Assembly (NCBI RefSeq): GCF_016591715.1 | Contig: NZ_AP024109.1 | Span: 3,286,001-3,350,000 of the forward strand | Direction: 5' to 3' | Source of the DNA: Mesorhizobium sp. J8 | GTDB taxonomy: Bacteria > Pseudomonadota > Alphaproteobacteria > Rhizobiales > Rhizobiaceae | Length of the DNA: 64,000 nucleotides | Part shown: piece after piece, positions 1-9,122 of the stretch | Position numbering within the stretch: the stretch's first letter is position 1 | Layout of the letters: each line of letters opens with the position of its first letter | Notes under the pieces: generated by a model | Databases searched by the model: none | Seen by the model: only the letters and a program-made list of their open reading frames with translations | Told to the model about the DNA's origin: nothing | Made by a program: the position numbers and the translations under genes

Positions 1-1
1 G

Positions 2-67
2 GGATTTCGTAAACTGCGTGACATGCGCTTCGGCGAGGACAGCTACGCCGAGTGGATAAGATCATGA
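2..67 (+). CDS. C-terminal end of a probable RibD (partial)
   Basis: An open frame enters from the left edge and gives 21 residues ending in EDSYAEWIRS before a TGA at 65-67. The fragment is too short to identify by itself. Its position directly upstream of ribE on the same strand fits the bifunctional riboflavin deaminase/reductase RibD, which precedes ribE in many alphaproteobacteria. That assignment is inference from gene order only. Confidence 0.45.
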   Translation, partial: GFRKLRDMRFGEDSYAEWIRS

Positions 68-107
68 TCCCAAAAAGTGGGAACCGGTTTTTGGATCAGA
101 TCATGGT
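61..107. repeat. Rhizobial intergenic palindromic repeat, family A, copy 1
   Basis: The sequence between the ribD end and ribE is an imperfect palindrome: GATCATGATCC at the left, a core of AAAAAGTGGGAACCGGTTTTT, and GGATCAGATCATG at the right. The same core (AAAAAGCGGAACCGGTTTTC followed by GGAGAAGATCGTG) returns near 31.25 kb. Elements of this type are common between genes in rhizobia. It overlaps the last codons of the upstream gene. Confidence 0.65.
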
Positions 108-128
108 CAAAACGAGAGACACCCTTTG

Positions 129-746
129 ATGTTTACTGGCATCGTTACCGACATTGGCACGGTAGCCGCTGTGAAGCCGCTCGCTGAAGGCGTCGGCCTG
201 CGCATCGACACGGCCTATGATCCTGAAACCATCGCTATCGGCGCTTCGATTTCCTGCGGCGGCGTCTGCCTGACGGTCACCGCGCTTCCCGAGCAGGGCT
301 CGAACGCGCGCTGGTTCGAGGTCGAGGCCTGGGAGGAGGCGCTGAGGCTGACCACCGCCTCGAGCTGGAAATCCGGCACCCGGATCAACCTCGAACGGGC
401 GCTGAAGATCGGTGACGAACTCGGCGGCCACATCGTCTCCGGCCATGTCGACGGCACCGCCGAGATCATCGAGCGCAAGGAGGAGGGCGATGCAGTGCGC
501 TTCACCCTGGAGGCACCGCGTCATTTGGCGAAGTTCATCGCGCCCAAGGGCTCGGTTGCGCTCGACGGCACATCGCTCACCGTCAACAAGGTCGAAGGCA
601 CCCGCTTCGACGTGCTTCTTATCCATCACTCGCTGAGCGTCACCACCTGGGGCGAGCGTCAGGCCGGCGACCGTGTCAACATCGAGATCGACACGATGGC
701 CCGCTACGCCGCGCGCCTGGCGGATGCGGCGAAAGAGGGACTTTGA
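129..746 (+). CDS. ribE: Riboflavin synthase, alpha subunit
   Basis: This 205-residue protein dismutates two molecules of 6,7-dimethyl-8-ribityllumazine to riboflavin, the last step of the pathway, in the cytosol. It opens with the invariant family N-terminus MFTGIVTDIG and contains two lumazine-binding barrel repeats (about residues 1-95 and 96-190). The second begins with GGHIVSGHVDG. Length matches the family (about 200). The ATG at 129 is preferred over the in-frame TTG at 126 because the family starts at MFTG. It follows the probable ribD end and precedes ribH by about 1.25 kb, with a methyltransferase gene between them. Confidence 0.96.
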   Translation: MFTGIVTDIGTVAAVKPLAEGVGLRIDTAYDPETIAIGASISCGGVCLTVTALPEQGSNARWFEVEAWEEALRLTTASSWKSGTRINLERALKIGDELGGHIVSGHVDGTAEIIERKEEGDAVRFTLEAPRHLAKFIAPKGSVALDGTSLTVNKVEGTRFDVLLIHHSLSVTTWGERQAGDRVNIEIDTMARYAARLADAAKEGL

Positions 747-869
747 ACTCGGTCAGGCGGTTACAGGGACGCAACCACACAAACAGGTCCTAAGGCAGCT
801 TCAGCACGGCTTCCCGCTTCACTTCCGCCCAGACCCCACGTAAACTTTCTCCCGGTGGAGGGGAAAGCC

Positions 870-1859
870 ATGAGCAGCCCATCGCAACAAGCGGCGAAGC
901 TTGGCTTCGGATTTGCGGTGTCACAGGCTCTGCGCGTCGTTATCGAACTCGGTATTCCCGATCTTCTGGCTTCCGGCGAGCAGTCGGTTGAAGACTTGGC
1001 GGCCGCCTCGAAGGCGGATGCGGAGCCGCTCTATCGCGTGATGCGGCTTTTGGCGCCGGAGGGCGTCTTCACCGAAAATCGTCCTCGTCATTTTGCCTTG
1101 ACCGAGGTCGGCGCGGCGCTTCGTTCCGATCGGCCCGGACCGCGCGACTTCATCCGGATGATCAACAGCGAGGCCTACCTCGCCTTCGAGCAGCTTCTGC
1201 ATTCCGTCCGCACGGGAAAGCCGGCGTTCGACAAGGTATTCGGAAGCTCGAGATTCGATTGGCTTTCGGCCCACCCGGAACAGGCTGCCCTGTTTCAGCG
1301 CGCCATGGTCGCCTTGAGCCAAGGCACCAACGAGGCGGTCGCCGACGCCTATGATTTCAGCCGATACACACGGGTCGTCGATGTCGGCGGTGGGCATGGA
1401 CAGCTCCTTTCGGCCATCCTCGCCCGCAATCCCCATTTGAGCGGCGTTCTGCTCGATCTGCCGTCCGGGGTGGCGGCGGCGCGCCGGGGCGCTGGCGGCG
1501 ATCTGCCGCGCACCGACTTCGTCGCCGGCAACTTCTTCGAGAGTGTTCCGGTTGGCGATGTCTATGTGATCAAGAAGGTCATCCACGACTGGAACGATGA
1601 ACATGCCGGGCTGATCCTGCGACGTTGCCGCGAGGCCATGCCAGCGGATGGCAGGGTGCTCGTGGCCGAAACACTCGTCCCTCCGGGCGATGAGCCGGAT
1701 CAGATCAAGGCCATCGATGTGGTCATGCTCGCGGTCACCGGCGGCCTTGAGCGGACCGAGGCCCAATACGCCAGGCTGTTCGAGGGCGCGGGACTGAAGC
1801 TCGAGCGGGTTATCGGCACCCGGGCAGCGATCTCGATCATCGAGGCCGCCCCTGCCTAG
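870..1859 (+). CDS. Class I SAM-dependent O-methyltransferase (plant/hydroxyneurosporene OMT-like)
   Basis: This 329-residue protein has the two-part layout of the O-methyltransferase family 2. An N-terminal winged-helix dimerisation domain (residues 10-85) is followed by a Rossmann SAM-binding domain with motif I DVGGGHGQLL at 171-180. The HDWND signature, whose His is the usual catalytic base, is at 239-243. Relatives methylate hydroxyls on small aromatic or polyketide-like substrates; the substrate here is unknown. The ATG at 870 follows a GGAGGGG ribosome site; a GTG at 855 is also in frame. It sits between ribE and ribH on the same strand, an unusual place for such a gene. Confidence 0.85.
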   Translation: MSSPSQQAAKLGFGFAVSQALRVVIELGIPDLLASGEQSVEDLAAASKADAEPLYRVMRLLAPEGVFTENRPRHFALTEVGAALRSDRPGPRDFIRMINSEAYLAFEQLLHSVRTGKPAFDKVFGSSRFDWLSAHPEQAALFQRAMVALSQGTNEAVADAYDFSRYTRVVDVGGGHGQLLSAILARNPHLSGVLLDLPSGVAAARRGAGGDLPRTDFVAGNFFESVPVGDVYVIKKVIHDWNDEHAGLILRRCREAMPADGRVLVAETLVPPGDEPDQIKAIDVVMLAVTGGLERTEAQYARLFEGAGLKLERVIGTRAAISIIEAAPA

Positions 1860-1998
1860 CCAAGAACGTGCTTGAGAGAGATTGCCGGGCGGGACCCGAA
1901 TCCGTCGAGAGGCGCCGCGTCCGCGTCGGTTGGGCAATCTTGTGCTTGCGATCAACCCCGCTTCGGCCTAAGTCACCGGCAACCCCCCGGAGACTTTT

Positions 1999-2493
1999 AT
2001 GGCTGGAACATTCCAACACGGCAAAGCGTTTATTCGCCCGAAGACGAAAGCGCATCTGCTCATTGTCGAAGCGCGTTTTCACGACGATCTCGCCGACGCT
2101 CTGCTCGAAGGCGCGACCGGCGCGCTCGATGAGGCCGGCGCCACCTATGACGTGGTGACCGTTCCCGGTTCGCTGGAAATACCGGCCGTGATCACCTTCG
2201 CGGTCGATGGCGCCGCCGAAGGCGGCACGCACTATGACGGCTTCGTCGCGCTCGGCACCATCATTCGCGGCGATACCTATCATTTCGACATCGTCGCCAA
2301 TGAATCGAGCCGCGCTCTGATGGACCTTTCGGTGCAGGAGGCGATCGCGATCGGCAACGGCATCCTTACCACGGAGAACGATGCGCAGGCATGGACGCGT
2401 GCGCGAAGGACGGAAGGCGACAAGGGCGGCTTCGCCGCGCGCGCGGCGCTGACCATGATCGCGCTCAAAGAGAAATTCGGAGCCCAATCGTGA
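1999..2493 (+). CDS. ribH: 6,7-dimethyl-8-ribityllumazine synthase
   Basis: The 164-residue product condenses 5-amino-6-ribitylaminouracil with dihydroxybutanone phosphate to give lumazine, the substrate of RibE. It shows the substrate-binding PGSLE stretch (56-60) and the catalytic region [11 protein letters not shown], whose His95 is the proton-transfer residue of the family. Length is typical. Its last bases overlap the GTG start of nusB (GTGA), the conserved ribH-nusB coupling of alphaproteobacteria. No FMN riboswitch fold was recognised in the 139 bases upstream. Confidence 0.95.
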   Translation: MAGTFQHGKAFIRPKTKAHLLIVEARFHDDLADALLEGATGALDEAGATYDVVTVPGSLEIPAVITFAVDGAAEGGTHYDGFVALGTIIRGDTYHFDIVANESSRALMDLSVQEAIAIGNGILTTENDAQAWTRARRTEGDKGGFAARAALTMIALKEKFGAQS

Positions 2494-2984
2494 CCGAGCC
2501 CGCCTCGACCGGAGCGGTACGCCACGCCAACAAACGTGGGGCCGCCCGTCTTGCCGCCGTCCAGGCGCTCTATCAGATGGATGTGGCCGGCAGCGGCGTC
2601 TTCGAGATCACGGCCGAATACGAGACCTTCCGCCTCGGCAAGGAAGTCGATGGCGCGCTCTATCGCGAAGCCGACGCGCAATGGTTCCGCGCCATCCTGA
2701 CCGGCGTCGTCGAGAACCAGAAGACCATCGACCCCGTCATCCGCCAGGCGCTGACCGAGGACTGGCCGTTGTCGCGACTGGATTCGACGCTGCGCGCCAT
2801 CCTGCGCGCCGGCGTCTATGAGCTGATGAAGCGCGAGGACGTGCCGGTGGCCGTCATCGTCTCCGAATATGTCGATATCGCCAAGGCTTTCTACGAGGAA
2901 GACGAGCCGAAGCTAGTCAACGCTGTCCTTGATCGCGTCTCGCGCCGGGTGCGCGGCGAGGGACGTGGCAAGGACGCTTCGTGA
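2490..2984 (+). CDS. nusB: Transcription antitermination factor NusB
   Basis: The 164-residue protein is the all-helical NusB/RsmB-type RNA-binding factor, which works with NusE (S10) at boxA sites in rRNA antitermination. Recognisable segments are [17 protein letters not shown] near the N-terminus and [13 protein letters not shown] followed by [13 protein letters not shown] in the C-terminal half, with the closing FVNAVLDR-like block (here LVNAVLDRV). The GTG start overlaps the ribH stop and fixes the start choice. The gene in turn overlaps the next gene by GTGA, so ribH, nusB and the MFS gene are probably co-translated. Confidence 0.95.
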   Translation: MTEPASTGAVRHANKRGAARLAAVQALYQMDVAGSGVFEITAEYETFRLGKEVDGALYREADAQWFRAILTGVVENQKTIDPVIRQALTEDWPLSRLDSTLRAILRAGVYELMKREDVPVAVIVSEYVDIAKAFYEEDEPKLVNAVLDRVSRRVRGEGRGKDAS

Positions 2985-4201
2985 CGACCGCAACGGCGGT
3001 GATCGCCGAGGCCGGCAGGGAAGGGCGCCGCACCGCCGTCCTGCTTGCCGCCGCGCAGGCGATCGTCGGCTCGGCCGCGCCGATCGCCATTTCGCTGGGC
3101 GCGCTGGCGGGGCAATACCTGCTTGGTCCCGACAAGTCGCTGGCGACGGCGCCGATCACCGGATTCAATCTCGGCGTGGCGCTCGGCGCTTTGCCGGCCG
3201 CGGCCATTATCCGCAGCCTCGGTCATCGCGGCGGCTTCATGACCGGCACCGTGGTCACCGCATTCGGCGGCCTGATCGCGACCCTGGCGCTATTCCAGTC
3301 GAGCTTTTGGCTGTTCGCCTTCGGCCTCTGCGTCATCGGCGTCGGCGGCGCCTTCGTCCAGCAATTTCGCTTCGCCGCCGCTGACAACGCGCCGCCCGAA
3401 TTCAAGGCACGCGCCATCTCCTTCGTGCTGGCGGGCGGCATCATCACGGCCGTCCTGGGGCCGCAGATCGTCATCTACACCCGCGAATTGCTGGCCCCGG
3501 TGATGTTTGCCGGGTCCTTCGCCTCGATCCTGCCCCTGGCCGCGGCTGGCGCGCTCATCCTGTCCTTCTTGCGTGTGTCGTCAAGGGCAAGCACCGTTAC
3601 TGAAACCGCTGGAAGCGATGCCCGGCCGCTGATCGAAATCGTCACCCAGCCGCGCTTCGTCGCAGCACTTTTCTGCACCGTCGGCAGCTACGCGCTGATG
3701 AGCTTCGTCATGACCGGCGCGCCGCTCGCGATGGTCGGCTGCGGCCTGTCGGAGGACAATGCCACGCTTGGCATTTCCTGGCATGTCATGGCCATGTTCG
3801 GACCGAGCTTCTTCACCGGGGCGCTGATCCATCGCTTCGGCGCCGAGCGCATCGTTGCCACCGGTCTCATCCTGTTGATCGGCTGCGGCGCCGTGGCGCT
3901 TTCCGGATTGGCGCTGTGGCAGTTCTGGACCGCGCTGATCCTGCTCGGCCTCGGCTGGAATTTCGGCTTCATCGGCGCCACGGCGATGGTCGCCGCCAGC
4001 TACCGGCCCTCCGAGAAGAGCAAGGTCCAAGGTTTCCACGACTTCGTCCTGTTCGGCTCCGTCGCATTCTCCTCGCTGATGTCAGGCGCGATCTACAATG
4101 CCTGGGGCTGGACCATGCTGAACTGGATCGTGTTCCCGGTCGTCCTGCTCTGCTTTGCCGCGCTCGGCACGTTGAAGTTTGTGGGCGCTCCCAGATCTTG
4201 A
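2981..4201 (+). CDS. Major facilitator superfamily transporter
   Basis: This 406-residue inner-membrane protein has about twelve hydrophobic segments in two halves. The central cytoplasmic loop lies around residues 195-220 ([19 protein letters not shown]). It is an MFS permease of the drug/metabolite exporter type; nothing in the sequence fixes the substrate. The GTG start lies inside the nusB stop codon (GTGA), so it is translationally coupled to the riboflavin/nusB operon. Coupling to ribH-nusB could hint at a flavin-related substrate, but that is speculation. Confidence 0.85.
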   Translation: MTTATAVIAEAGREGRRTAVLLAAAQAIVGSAAPIAISLGALAGQYLLGPDKSLATAPITGFNLGVALGALPAAAIIRSLGHRGGFMTGTVVTAFGGLIATLALFQSSFWLFAFGLCVIGVGGAFVQQFRFAAADNAPPEFKARAISFVLAGGIITAVLGPQIVIYTRELLAPVMFAGSFASILPLAAAGALILSFLRVSSRASTVTETAGSDARPLIEIVTQPRFVAALFCTVGSYALMSFVMTGAPLAMVGCGLSEDNATLGISWHVMAMFGPSFFTGALIHRFGAERIVATGLILLIGCGAVALSGLALWQFWTALILLGLGWNFGFIGATAMVAASYRPSEKSKVQGFHDFVLFGSVAFSSLMSGAIYNAWGWTMLNWIVFPVVLLCFAALGTLKFVGAPRS

Positions 4202-4258
4202 AGAACGCGCCCGACCAGCTCTTCCGGCTTCTTGGACAACCTGCCTGAGCGACCGGCG

Positions 4259-4831
4259 TCAGGCGTCCGGTGGGAGTACCTGCAGGACCCGCGCGATGAA
4301 CATGTGAAACTCCTGCATATAGTTGCGCAGGAATGTCTCGGTCGACTCCACAGTCACCTCGCCATCGTCGGTGATCAATCCCGGAGTGAATTGAATGTAG
4401 GCTTCGGGCGAGTTCATCTGGGGCGCGTTGCAGAAGCTGAGCACGCTGCGCAGGCTCTGTTGGGCGACCGCGGTTGCGATCGCGCCCGGCGATGTTCCGA
4501 TGACGGCAGTCGGTTTGCGGGCAAAAGAGTTCTTGCCGTAGGGCCGGCTGGCCCAGTCGATTGCATTCTTCAGACCGCCGGGGATCGATCGGTTGTACTC
4601 CGGCGTGACGAAAAGCACCGCCTGGACGGATGCGATGGCTTTCTTGAACTCCAGGGCGACAGGCGGGAAGGCGGCGTCATAGTCGTAGCTGTAGAGCGGC
4701 AGGTCCTTGAAGGGGATTTCCGTCATCTCAAGTTCCGGCGGCGCCAGTTTGACGAGAGCCTTCGCAAGCTTGCGGTTGATGGAGCCCTTGGCGAGGCTGC
4801 CGATGAGGTAGCCGACTTTGTGCTTGGCCAT
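4259..4831 (-). CDS. NAD(P)H-dependent FMN reductase
   Basis: The 190-residue flavodoxin-fold protein starts MAKHKVGYLIGSLAKGSINR, matching the GSLRKxSxNR phosphate-binding loop of the NADPH-dependent FMN reductase family (ArsH/ChrR/YieF type). It carries the PEYNRSIPGGLKNAIDWASR block typical of the family. It probably reduces FMN or quinones in the cytosol using NAD(P)H. The start is an ATG behind an AAGGAGTG ribosome site; a longer in-frame extension upstream has no family counterpart. It is divergent from the osmoprotectant transporter and convergent with the MFS gene. Confidence 0.9.
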   Translation of the reverse strand: MAKHKVGYLIGSLAKGSINRKLAKALVKLAPPELEMTEIPFKDLPLYSYDYDAAFPPVALEFKKAIASVQAVLFVTPEYNRSIPGGLKNAIDWASRPYGKNSFARKPTAVIGTSPGAIATAVAQQSLRSVLSFCNAPQMNSPEAYIQFTPGLITDDGEVTVESTETFLRNYMQEFHMFIARVLQVLPPDA

Positions 4832-5068
4832 AACACACTCCTTTTTTGGCCGCCGACCCGCCTTTCCCAATATTTCGCAAAATGGGGTAAGCCGCCAGCC
4901 GGCCTTAGGTCGGCATCGCGCTATGTCGGGTGGAACCGCGCTTTTGTGGGATCGAACAAAATTATTGCGCCTGTCCCCCAAGTTATGAAACCGTGTACCC
5001 CGACTGCCCGTTATAGCCGTGCTCATATGCAGCCACCGATCAATCGGTTCACAGCAAGGGATTCCACA

Positions 5069-5980
5069 ATGTTTTCAATCGGAAAGCTCGCCGTAGCAGC
5101 CATTGCGCTCGGCCTTGCCACTGCCTCGGCCAGCGCCCAGGTGGTCGTCTCCTCAAAGATCGATACCGAAGGCGGCGTGCTGGGCAACATCATCCAGCTC
5201 GTGCTCAACGCCAACAACATCAAGACCACCGACCGCATCCAGCTTGGTGCGACGCCCGTGGTGCGCAAGGCGATCACCGCCGGCGAGATCGACATCTATC
5301 CCGAATACACGGGCAACGCCGCCTTCTTCTTCCAGAAGGCCGACGATCCGGTCTGGAAAGATGCCGCCAAGGCCTATGAAACCGCCAAGAAGCTCGACTA
5401 TGACGCCAACAAGATCGTCTGGCTGTCGCCGTCGCCGGCCAACAACACCTGGGCGATCGCGCTGCGTAAGGAAGTGGCCGACGAGAACAAGCTCGTCACG
5501 CTTTCGGACTTCGGCAAATACGTCTCGGGCGGCGGCAAGGTTGTGCTGGCGGCCTCCGCCGAGTTCGTCAATTCGGCGGCGGCGCTCCCGGCCTTCCAGA
5601 CGACATACGGTTTCACGCTGAAGCCCGACCAGTTGATCACGCTCTCCGGCGGCGACACCGCGGCGACCATCGCGGCCGCGGCCAACCAGACCAACGGCGC
5701 CAACGCCGCCATGGTTTACGGCACCGATGGCGGCATCCAGCCCTCCGGCCTTGTCGTTCTCCAGGACGACAAGAACGTGCAGCCGGTCTACCAGCCGGCG
5801 CCGATCATCCGCGAGAAGGTGCTGAAGGAACATCCCGAGATCGAGGCGCTGCTGAAGCCGGTCTTCGCCGAGCTCGACCTTACCACGCTGCAGCAGCTCA
5901 ACGGCCGTGTGCAACTGGGTGGCGAACCTGCCAAGGGGGTGGCGGAGGATTTCCTCAAGAAGAACGGCTTCTTGAAGTAA
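5069..5980 (+). CDS. osmF: Osmoprotectant ABC transporter, periplasmic substrate-binding protein (OsmF/YehZ type)
   Basis: The 303-residue protein begins with a signal peptide (MFSIGKLAVAAIALGLATASASA, cleavage near residue 23). It continues as an OpuAC-like glycine-betaine/quaternary-amine binding protein. Family landmarks are KIDTEGGVLGNII near the mature N-terminus and the DIYPEYTGNAAFFF stretch, which belongs to the OsmF/OpuCC group. It should capture a compatible solute in the periplasm and hand it to the permeases encoded by the next genes. The ATG at 5069 is chosen because it opens the signal peptide; the frame is open far upstream without meaning. Confidence 0.92.
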   Translation: MFSIGKLAVAAIALGLATASASAQVVVSSKIDTEGGVLGNIIQLVLNANNIKTTDRIQLGATPVVRKAITAGEIDIYPEYTGNAAFFFQKADDPVWKDAAKAYETAKKLDYDANKIVWLSPSPANNTWAIALRKEVADENKLVTLSDFGKYVSGGGKVVLAASAEFVNSAAALPAFQTTYGFTLKPDQLITLSGGDTAATIAAAANQTNGANAAMVYGTDGGIQPSGLVVLQDDKNVQPVYQPAPIIREKVLKEHPEIEALLKPVFAELDLTTLQQLNGRVQLGGEPAKGVAEDFLKKNGFLK

Positions 5981-6032
5981 GGTGATCCCGGCGCGCCATG
6001 TTCGCGGCGCGCCGGCTGGATTGGGGACGATC

Positions 6033-7196
6033 GTGACCATCCGCTTCGACAAGCTCGGCGTCGTGATCGCCGCGATCATCGTCTACGCTGCCTTGGCCGC
6101 GCCCTTTGCTACGTTCCGCGCCAACCGTATCGTGCCCGGACAGGCGCGCTCGATCCTCGAGGCCTTGCCGTCGGTGCTTGGGATCCTGTTGCTGGCGATA
6201 GTGATCGCCGGCGGCATCGTCGCGCTGGTGAGGACGCCGCTCATCCTGAGGATGGTCGCCAGCCTGGTTGCGCTTGTCGCCCTCGTCATCCTGATCGGTG
6301 TCGCCGGGGGTTTTCTGACGCCCGACGGCAACACTTTCGCGCGTGTCGCGCCGGCCTCCGGTTTCTGGCTGCTCGCCTTCGCGTTTATCCTGCTCCTGGC
6401 CGATGTGCTGACCAGGCTGAACCTGTCGCCCTTGGCGCGCATCGGCGTTCTTGCGGTCGCCGCGCTCGCCATCGGCGCGCTGCTTGTGTCGGGGCTTTGG
6501 GAAAGCCTTTCCATCCTCAGGGAATATGCCAACCGCGCCGACAGCTTCTGGGCCGAAGCTTCCAAGCACGTCACGCTGGCGCTCGGCTCGCTGGCCGGGG
6601 CCGTCATCGTCGGCATACCGCTCGGCATTCTGTGCCACCGCGTCGAGCGGTTGCGTGATGGCGTCCTCAATGTGCTCAACATTATCCAGACCATTCCCTC
6701 CATCGCGCTCTTCGGCCTGCTGATCGCGCCGCTCGGCTGGGTCGCCTTGCATGTGCCGGGTGCCGCCGCGATCGGCATCAGGGGCATCGGCACCGCGCCC
6801 GCCTTTGTTGCGCTCTTCCTCTATTCGCTGCTGCCGGTGGTGGCGAACACCGTCGTCGGGCTTGCCGGCGTGCCGCGCGCCGCCAACGATGCGGCGCGCG
6901 GCATGGGTATGACAGACCGACAGCGTCTGCTCGATGTCGAGTTCCCGCTTGCCTTTCCGGTGATCCTGACCGGCATCCGCATCGTTCTGGTGCAGAACAT
7001 CGGCCTCGCCACGATCGCAGCGCTGATCGGCGGCGGCGGGTTCGGCGTGTTCGTCTTCCAGGGCATCGGCCAGACGGCGATGGACTTGGTGCTGCTCGGC
7101 GCCGTGCCGACCGTGGCGCTGGCTTTCGCCGCGGCCATCATCCTCGACGCGATTATCGAAATGACCTCCACCAGGCGCAGGACGGACTCCGCATGA
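6033..7196 (+). CDS. Osmoprotectant ABC transporter permease (YehY type)
   Basis: This 387-residue inner-membrane protein has several extra N-terminal membrane helices before the binding-protein-dependent transport domain (from about residue 185). The permease EAA-like loop reads AARGMGMTDRQRLLDVEFPL. The extended N-terminus is characteristic of YehY/OsmY-type permeases rather than the short OpuCB type. The GTG start at 6033 has GGGGACG upstream; the first in-frame start at 5982 would add 17 residues without a good ribosome site. It overlaps the ATPase gene by ATGA. Confidence 0.9.
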   Translation: MTIRFDKLGVVIAAIIVYAALAAPFATFRANRIVPGQARSILEALPSVLGILLLAIVIAGGIVALVRTPLILRMVASLVALVALVILIGVAGGFLTPDGNTFARVAPASGFWLLAFAFILLLADVLTRLNLSPLARIGVLAVAALAIGALLVSGLWESLSILREYANRADSFWAEASKHVTLALGSLAGAVIVGIPLGILCHRVERLRDGVLNVLNIIQTIPSIALFGLLIAPLGWVALHVPGAAAIGIRGIGTAPAFVALFLYSLLPVVANTVVGLAGVPRAANDAARGMGMTDRQRLLDVEFPLAFPVILTGIRIVLVQNIGLATIAALIGGGGFGVFVFQGIGQTAMDLVLLGAVPTVALAFAAAIILDAIIEMTSTRRRTDSA

Positions 7197-8128
7197 TCGA
7201 GATCGAAGGTATCAGCAAGCGATACAACGGAGCGGCCGTCGTCGACGATGTCTCGATGGTCATCGAGCCGCGCACCATTGCCGTCATCGTCGGCACCTCC
7301 GGCTCCGGCAAGACGACGCTGCTCAGGATGATCAACCGGCTGGTCGAGCCGACGTCGGGCGTCATCAAGATCGACGGCGCCGACAATCGCTCCCTGCCTG
7401 GATACGAGCTGCGCCGCAGCATCGGCTATGCCATCCAGGGTCATGGCTTGTTCCCGCACCGCACGGTGGCGCAGAACATCGCCACGGTGCCGGTGCTGCT
7501 CGGCTGGGACAAGGACCGTATCAAGGCTCGCGTCGATGAGTTGATGACCCTCTACCAGCTCGACCCGCAGGCCTATGGTCCGCGCTACCCGCATGAGCTC
7601 TCCGGCGGCCAGCAGCAACGCGTCGGCGTTGCCCGCGCGCTCGCCGCGGAGCCCAACGTGCTTTTGATGGACGAACCTTTCGGCGCGCTCGACCCGATCA
7701 TACGCACCAAGGCGCAGGAGGATCTGCTGGCGATCCAGAAGCGCTTCGGCACCACCATCATCCTGGTCACGCACGACATGGAGGAGGCGGTCCATCTGGG
7801 CGACAAGATCGCCGTGATGGACGCCGGCAAGGTGCTGCAATACGCCAAGCCGGCGGAGATCCTGGCGAGGCCGGCAAATGGCTTTGTCGAGACCCTCGTC
7901 GGCTCCAGTGAGCGGCCGTTCCGGTTGCTCTCGCTCGGCCGCGCGCGCGACGCCATGGAGCCTGGCAGCGCAGAGGGCGAGGCGATCCCCGGCGATGCCA
8001 GCCAGCGCGACGCATTGGCCGAGCTTCTGTGGACGGGTCGTCCGGCGCTGCCGGTCAAGGACGGCAACGGCAAGCTTATCGGACGCGTCACGGTTGAAGG
8101 GCTGGTGAAGCGGGCGAGGCCGGCATGA
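7193..8128 (+). CDS. Osmoprotectant ABC transporter ATP-binding protein (YehX/OsmV type)
   Basis: The 311-residue ATPase powers the betaine-type importer. It shows Walker A GTSGSGKTTLL near residue 35, the Q-loop, the signature LSGGQQQRVGVARAL, Walker B VLLMDEPFGALDP and the H-loop VTHDMEEA. A C-terminal tail of about 70 residues contains one CBS-like segment (LWTGRPALPVKDGNGKLIG), shorter than the tandem CBS pair of OpuA/OpuC ATPases that senses ionic strength. It overlaps the neighbouring permease genes on both sides (ATGA), indicating a single operon. Confidence 0.93.
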   Translation: MIEIEGISKRYNGAAVVDDVSMVIEPRTIAVIVGTSGSGKTTLLRMINRLVEPTSGVIKIDGADNRSLPGYELRRSIGYAIQGHGLFPHRTVAQNIATVPVLLGWDKDRIKARVDELMTLYQLDPQAYGPRYPHELSGGQQQRVGVARALAAEPNVLLMDEPFGALDPIIRTKAQEDLLAIQKRFGTTIILVTHDMEEAVHLGDKIAVMDAGKVLQYAKPAEILARPANGFVETLVGSSERPFRLLSLGRARDAMEPGSAEGEAIPGDASQRDALAELLWTGRPALPVKDGNGKLIGRVTVEGLVKRARPA

Positions 8129-8874
8129 AGGCCTGGCTGCCCGCGCTGCTGAGGCTGGCCGTTCTGGTGCTGCTGGTGGTCTTCATCACCAGCCCCAACT
8201 GGTTCGAGCCGCTGCTGAAACCGCTGACGGAAAACGGCGCGCCGGCGATCTACAATCAGGGCAGCCTGCTGACGCTGACCCTGCAGCATCTGCGCACCGT
8301 TCTGATCGCGACAGTGGCTGCGACGATCGCCGCGGTGGGGCTGGCCATCCTGGTCACCCGGCCGGCGGGCGCCGAGTTCCTGCCCTTATCACGCAGCCTG
8401 GTCAATATCGGCCAGACCTTCCCGCCGGTTGCCGTGCTGGCGCTTGCCGTGCCGGCCGTGGGCTTCGGCGAAAAGCCGACGCTGATTGCGCTCTTCCTCT
8501 ACGGTCTGCTGCCGATCTTCGAAAACGCGCTGACGGCGCTCACCACGCTGCCCGGCAATGTGATGGAAGCGGCGCGCGGCGCCGGCATGACCGGCTGGCA
8601 AAGGCTGATGAAGGTCGAGCTGCCGCTGAGCGCCCCGGTGATCCTCGGCGGCATCCGGCTCTCGGTGGTCATCAGCCTCGCCACCGCGACCATCGGCTCG
8701 ACGGTTGCCGCCAAGACGCTGGGCGAGGTCATCATCGCCGGCCTGATCTCGAACAACCTTGCCTTCGTGCTGCAGGGCGGCCTGATCGTCGCCGCGCTTG
8801 CTGTGCTGATCTATGACGGCCTGTCGGCAATCGAGCGCTACGCCGCGCGCCGCATGGGGCAGGGGGTGGAATGA
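8125..8874 (+). CDS. Osmoprotectant ABC transporter permease (YehW type)
   Basis: The 249-residue inner-membrane permease has about six hydrophobic segments and an EAA loop [20 protein letters not shown] that docks with the ATPase. It is the second, shorter permease of the YehWXYZ-type transporter. Together with the upstream permease it forms the heterodimeric channel. It starts inside the stop of the ATPase gene (ATGA) and is the last gene of the operon; a 248-base gap follows before hppA. Confidence 0.92.
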   Translation: MKAWLPALLRLAVLVLLVVFITSPNWFEPLLKPLTENGAPAIYNQGSLLTLTLQHLRTVLIATVAATIAAVGLAILVTRPAGAEFLPLSRSLVNIGQTFPPVAVLALAVPAVGFGEKPTLIALFLYGLLPIFENALTALTTLPGNVMEAARGAGMTGWQRLMKVELPLSAPVILGGIRLSVVISLATATIGSTVAAKTLGEVIIAGLISNNLAFVLQGGLIVAALAVLIYDGLSAIERYAARRMGQGVE

Positions 8875-9122
8875 CGCCCAGCGGATTGACGCAGGTCCCC
8901 AGCGTCATTTCAATCGATCCAATTCCGGACCCGCGCTGGCACAATAATTCCTGCCCCCTTCTTTTGGGCGAAAGCCGGGCAAAAACCGAACAATATCTTG
9001 ACGTTCCAAGCCCTGTTTCGCATACACCCCAACCAAGGGGTGGAATCCGCGCGCGGCATCCATTTCGTTCCAACGGCCCAGGGAGGGGTTCTTTTGGGCC
9101 AACAATCGAGGAAAATCCGGCA

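Noticed and set aside
1860..1998. Possible FMN riboswitch before ribH
   Set aside because: The conserved RFN boxes were not found in this interval.
4232..5068. Long in-frame upstream extension of the osmoprotectant-binding protein
   Set aside because: It overlaps the FMN reductase gene on the other strand, and the signal peptide clearly starts at 5069.
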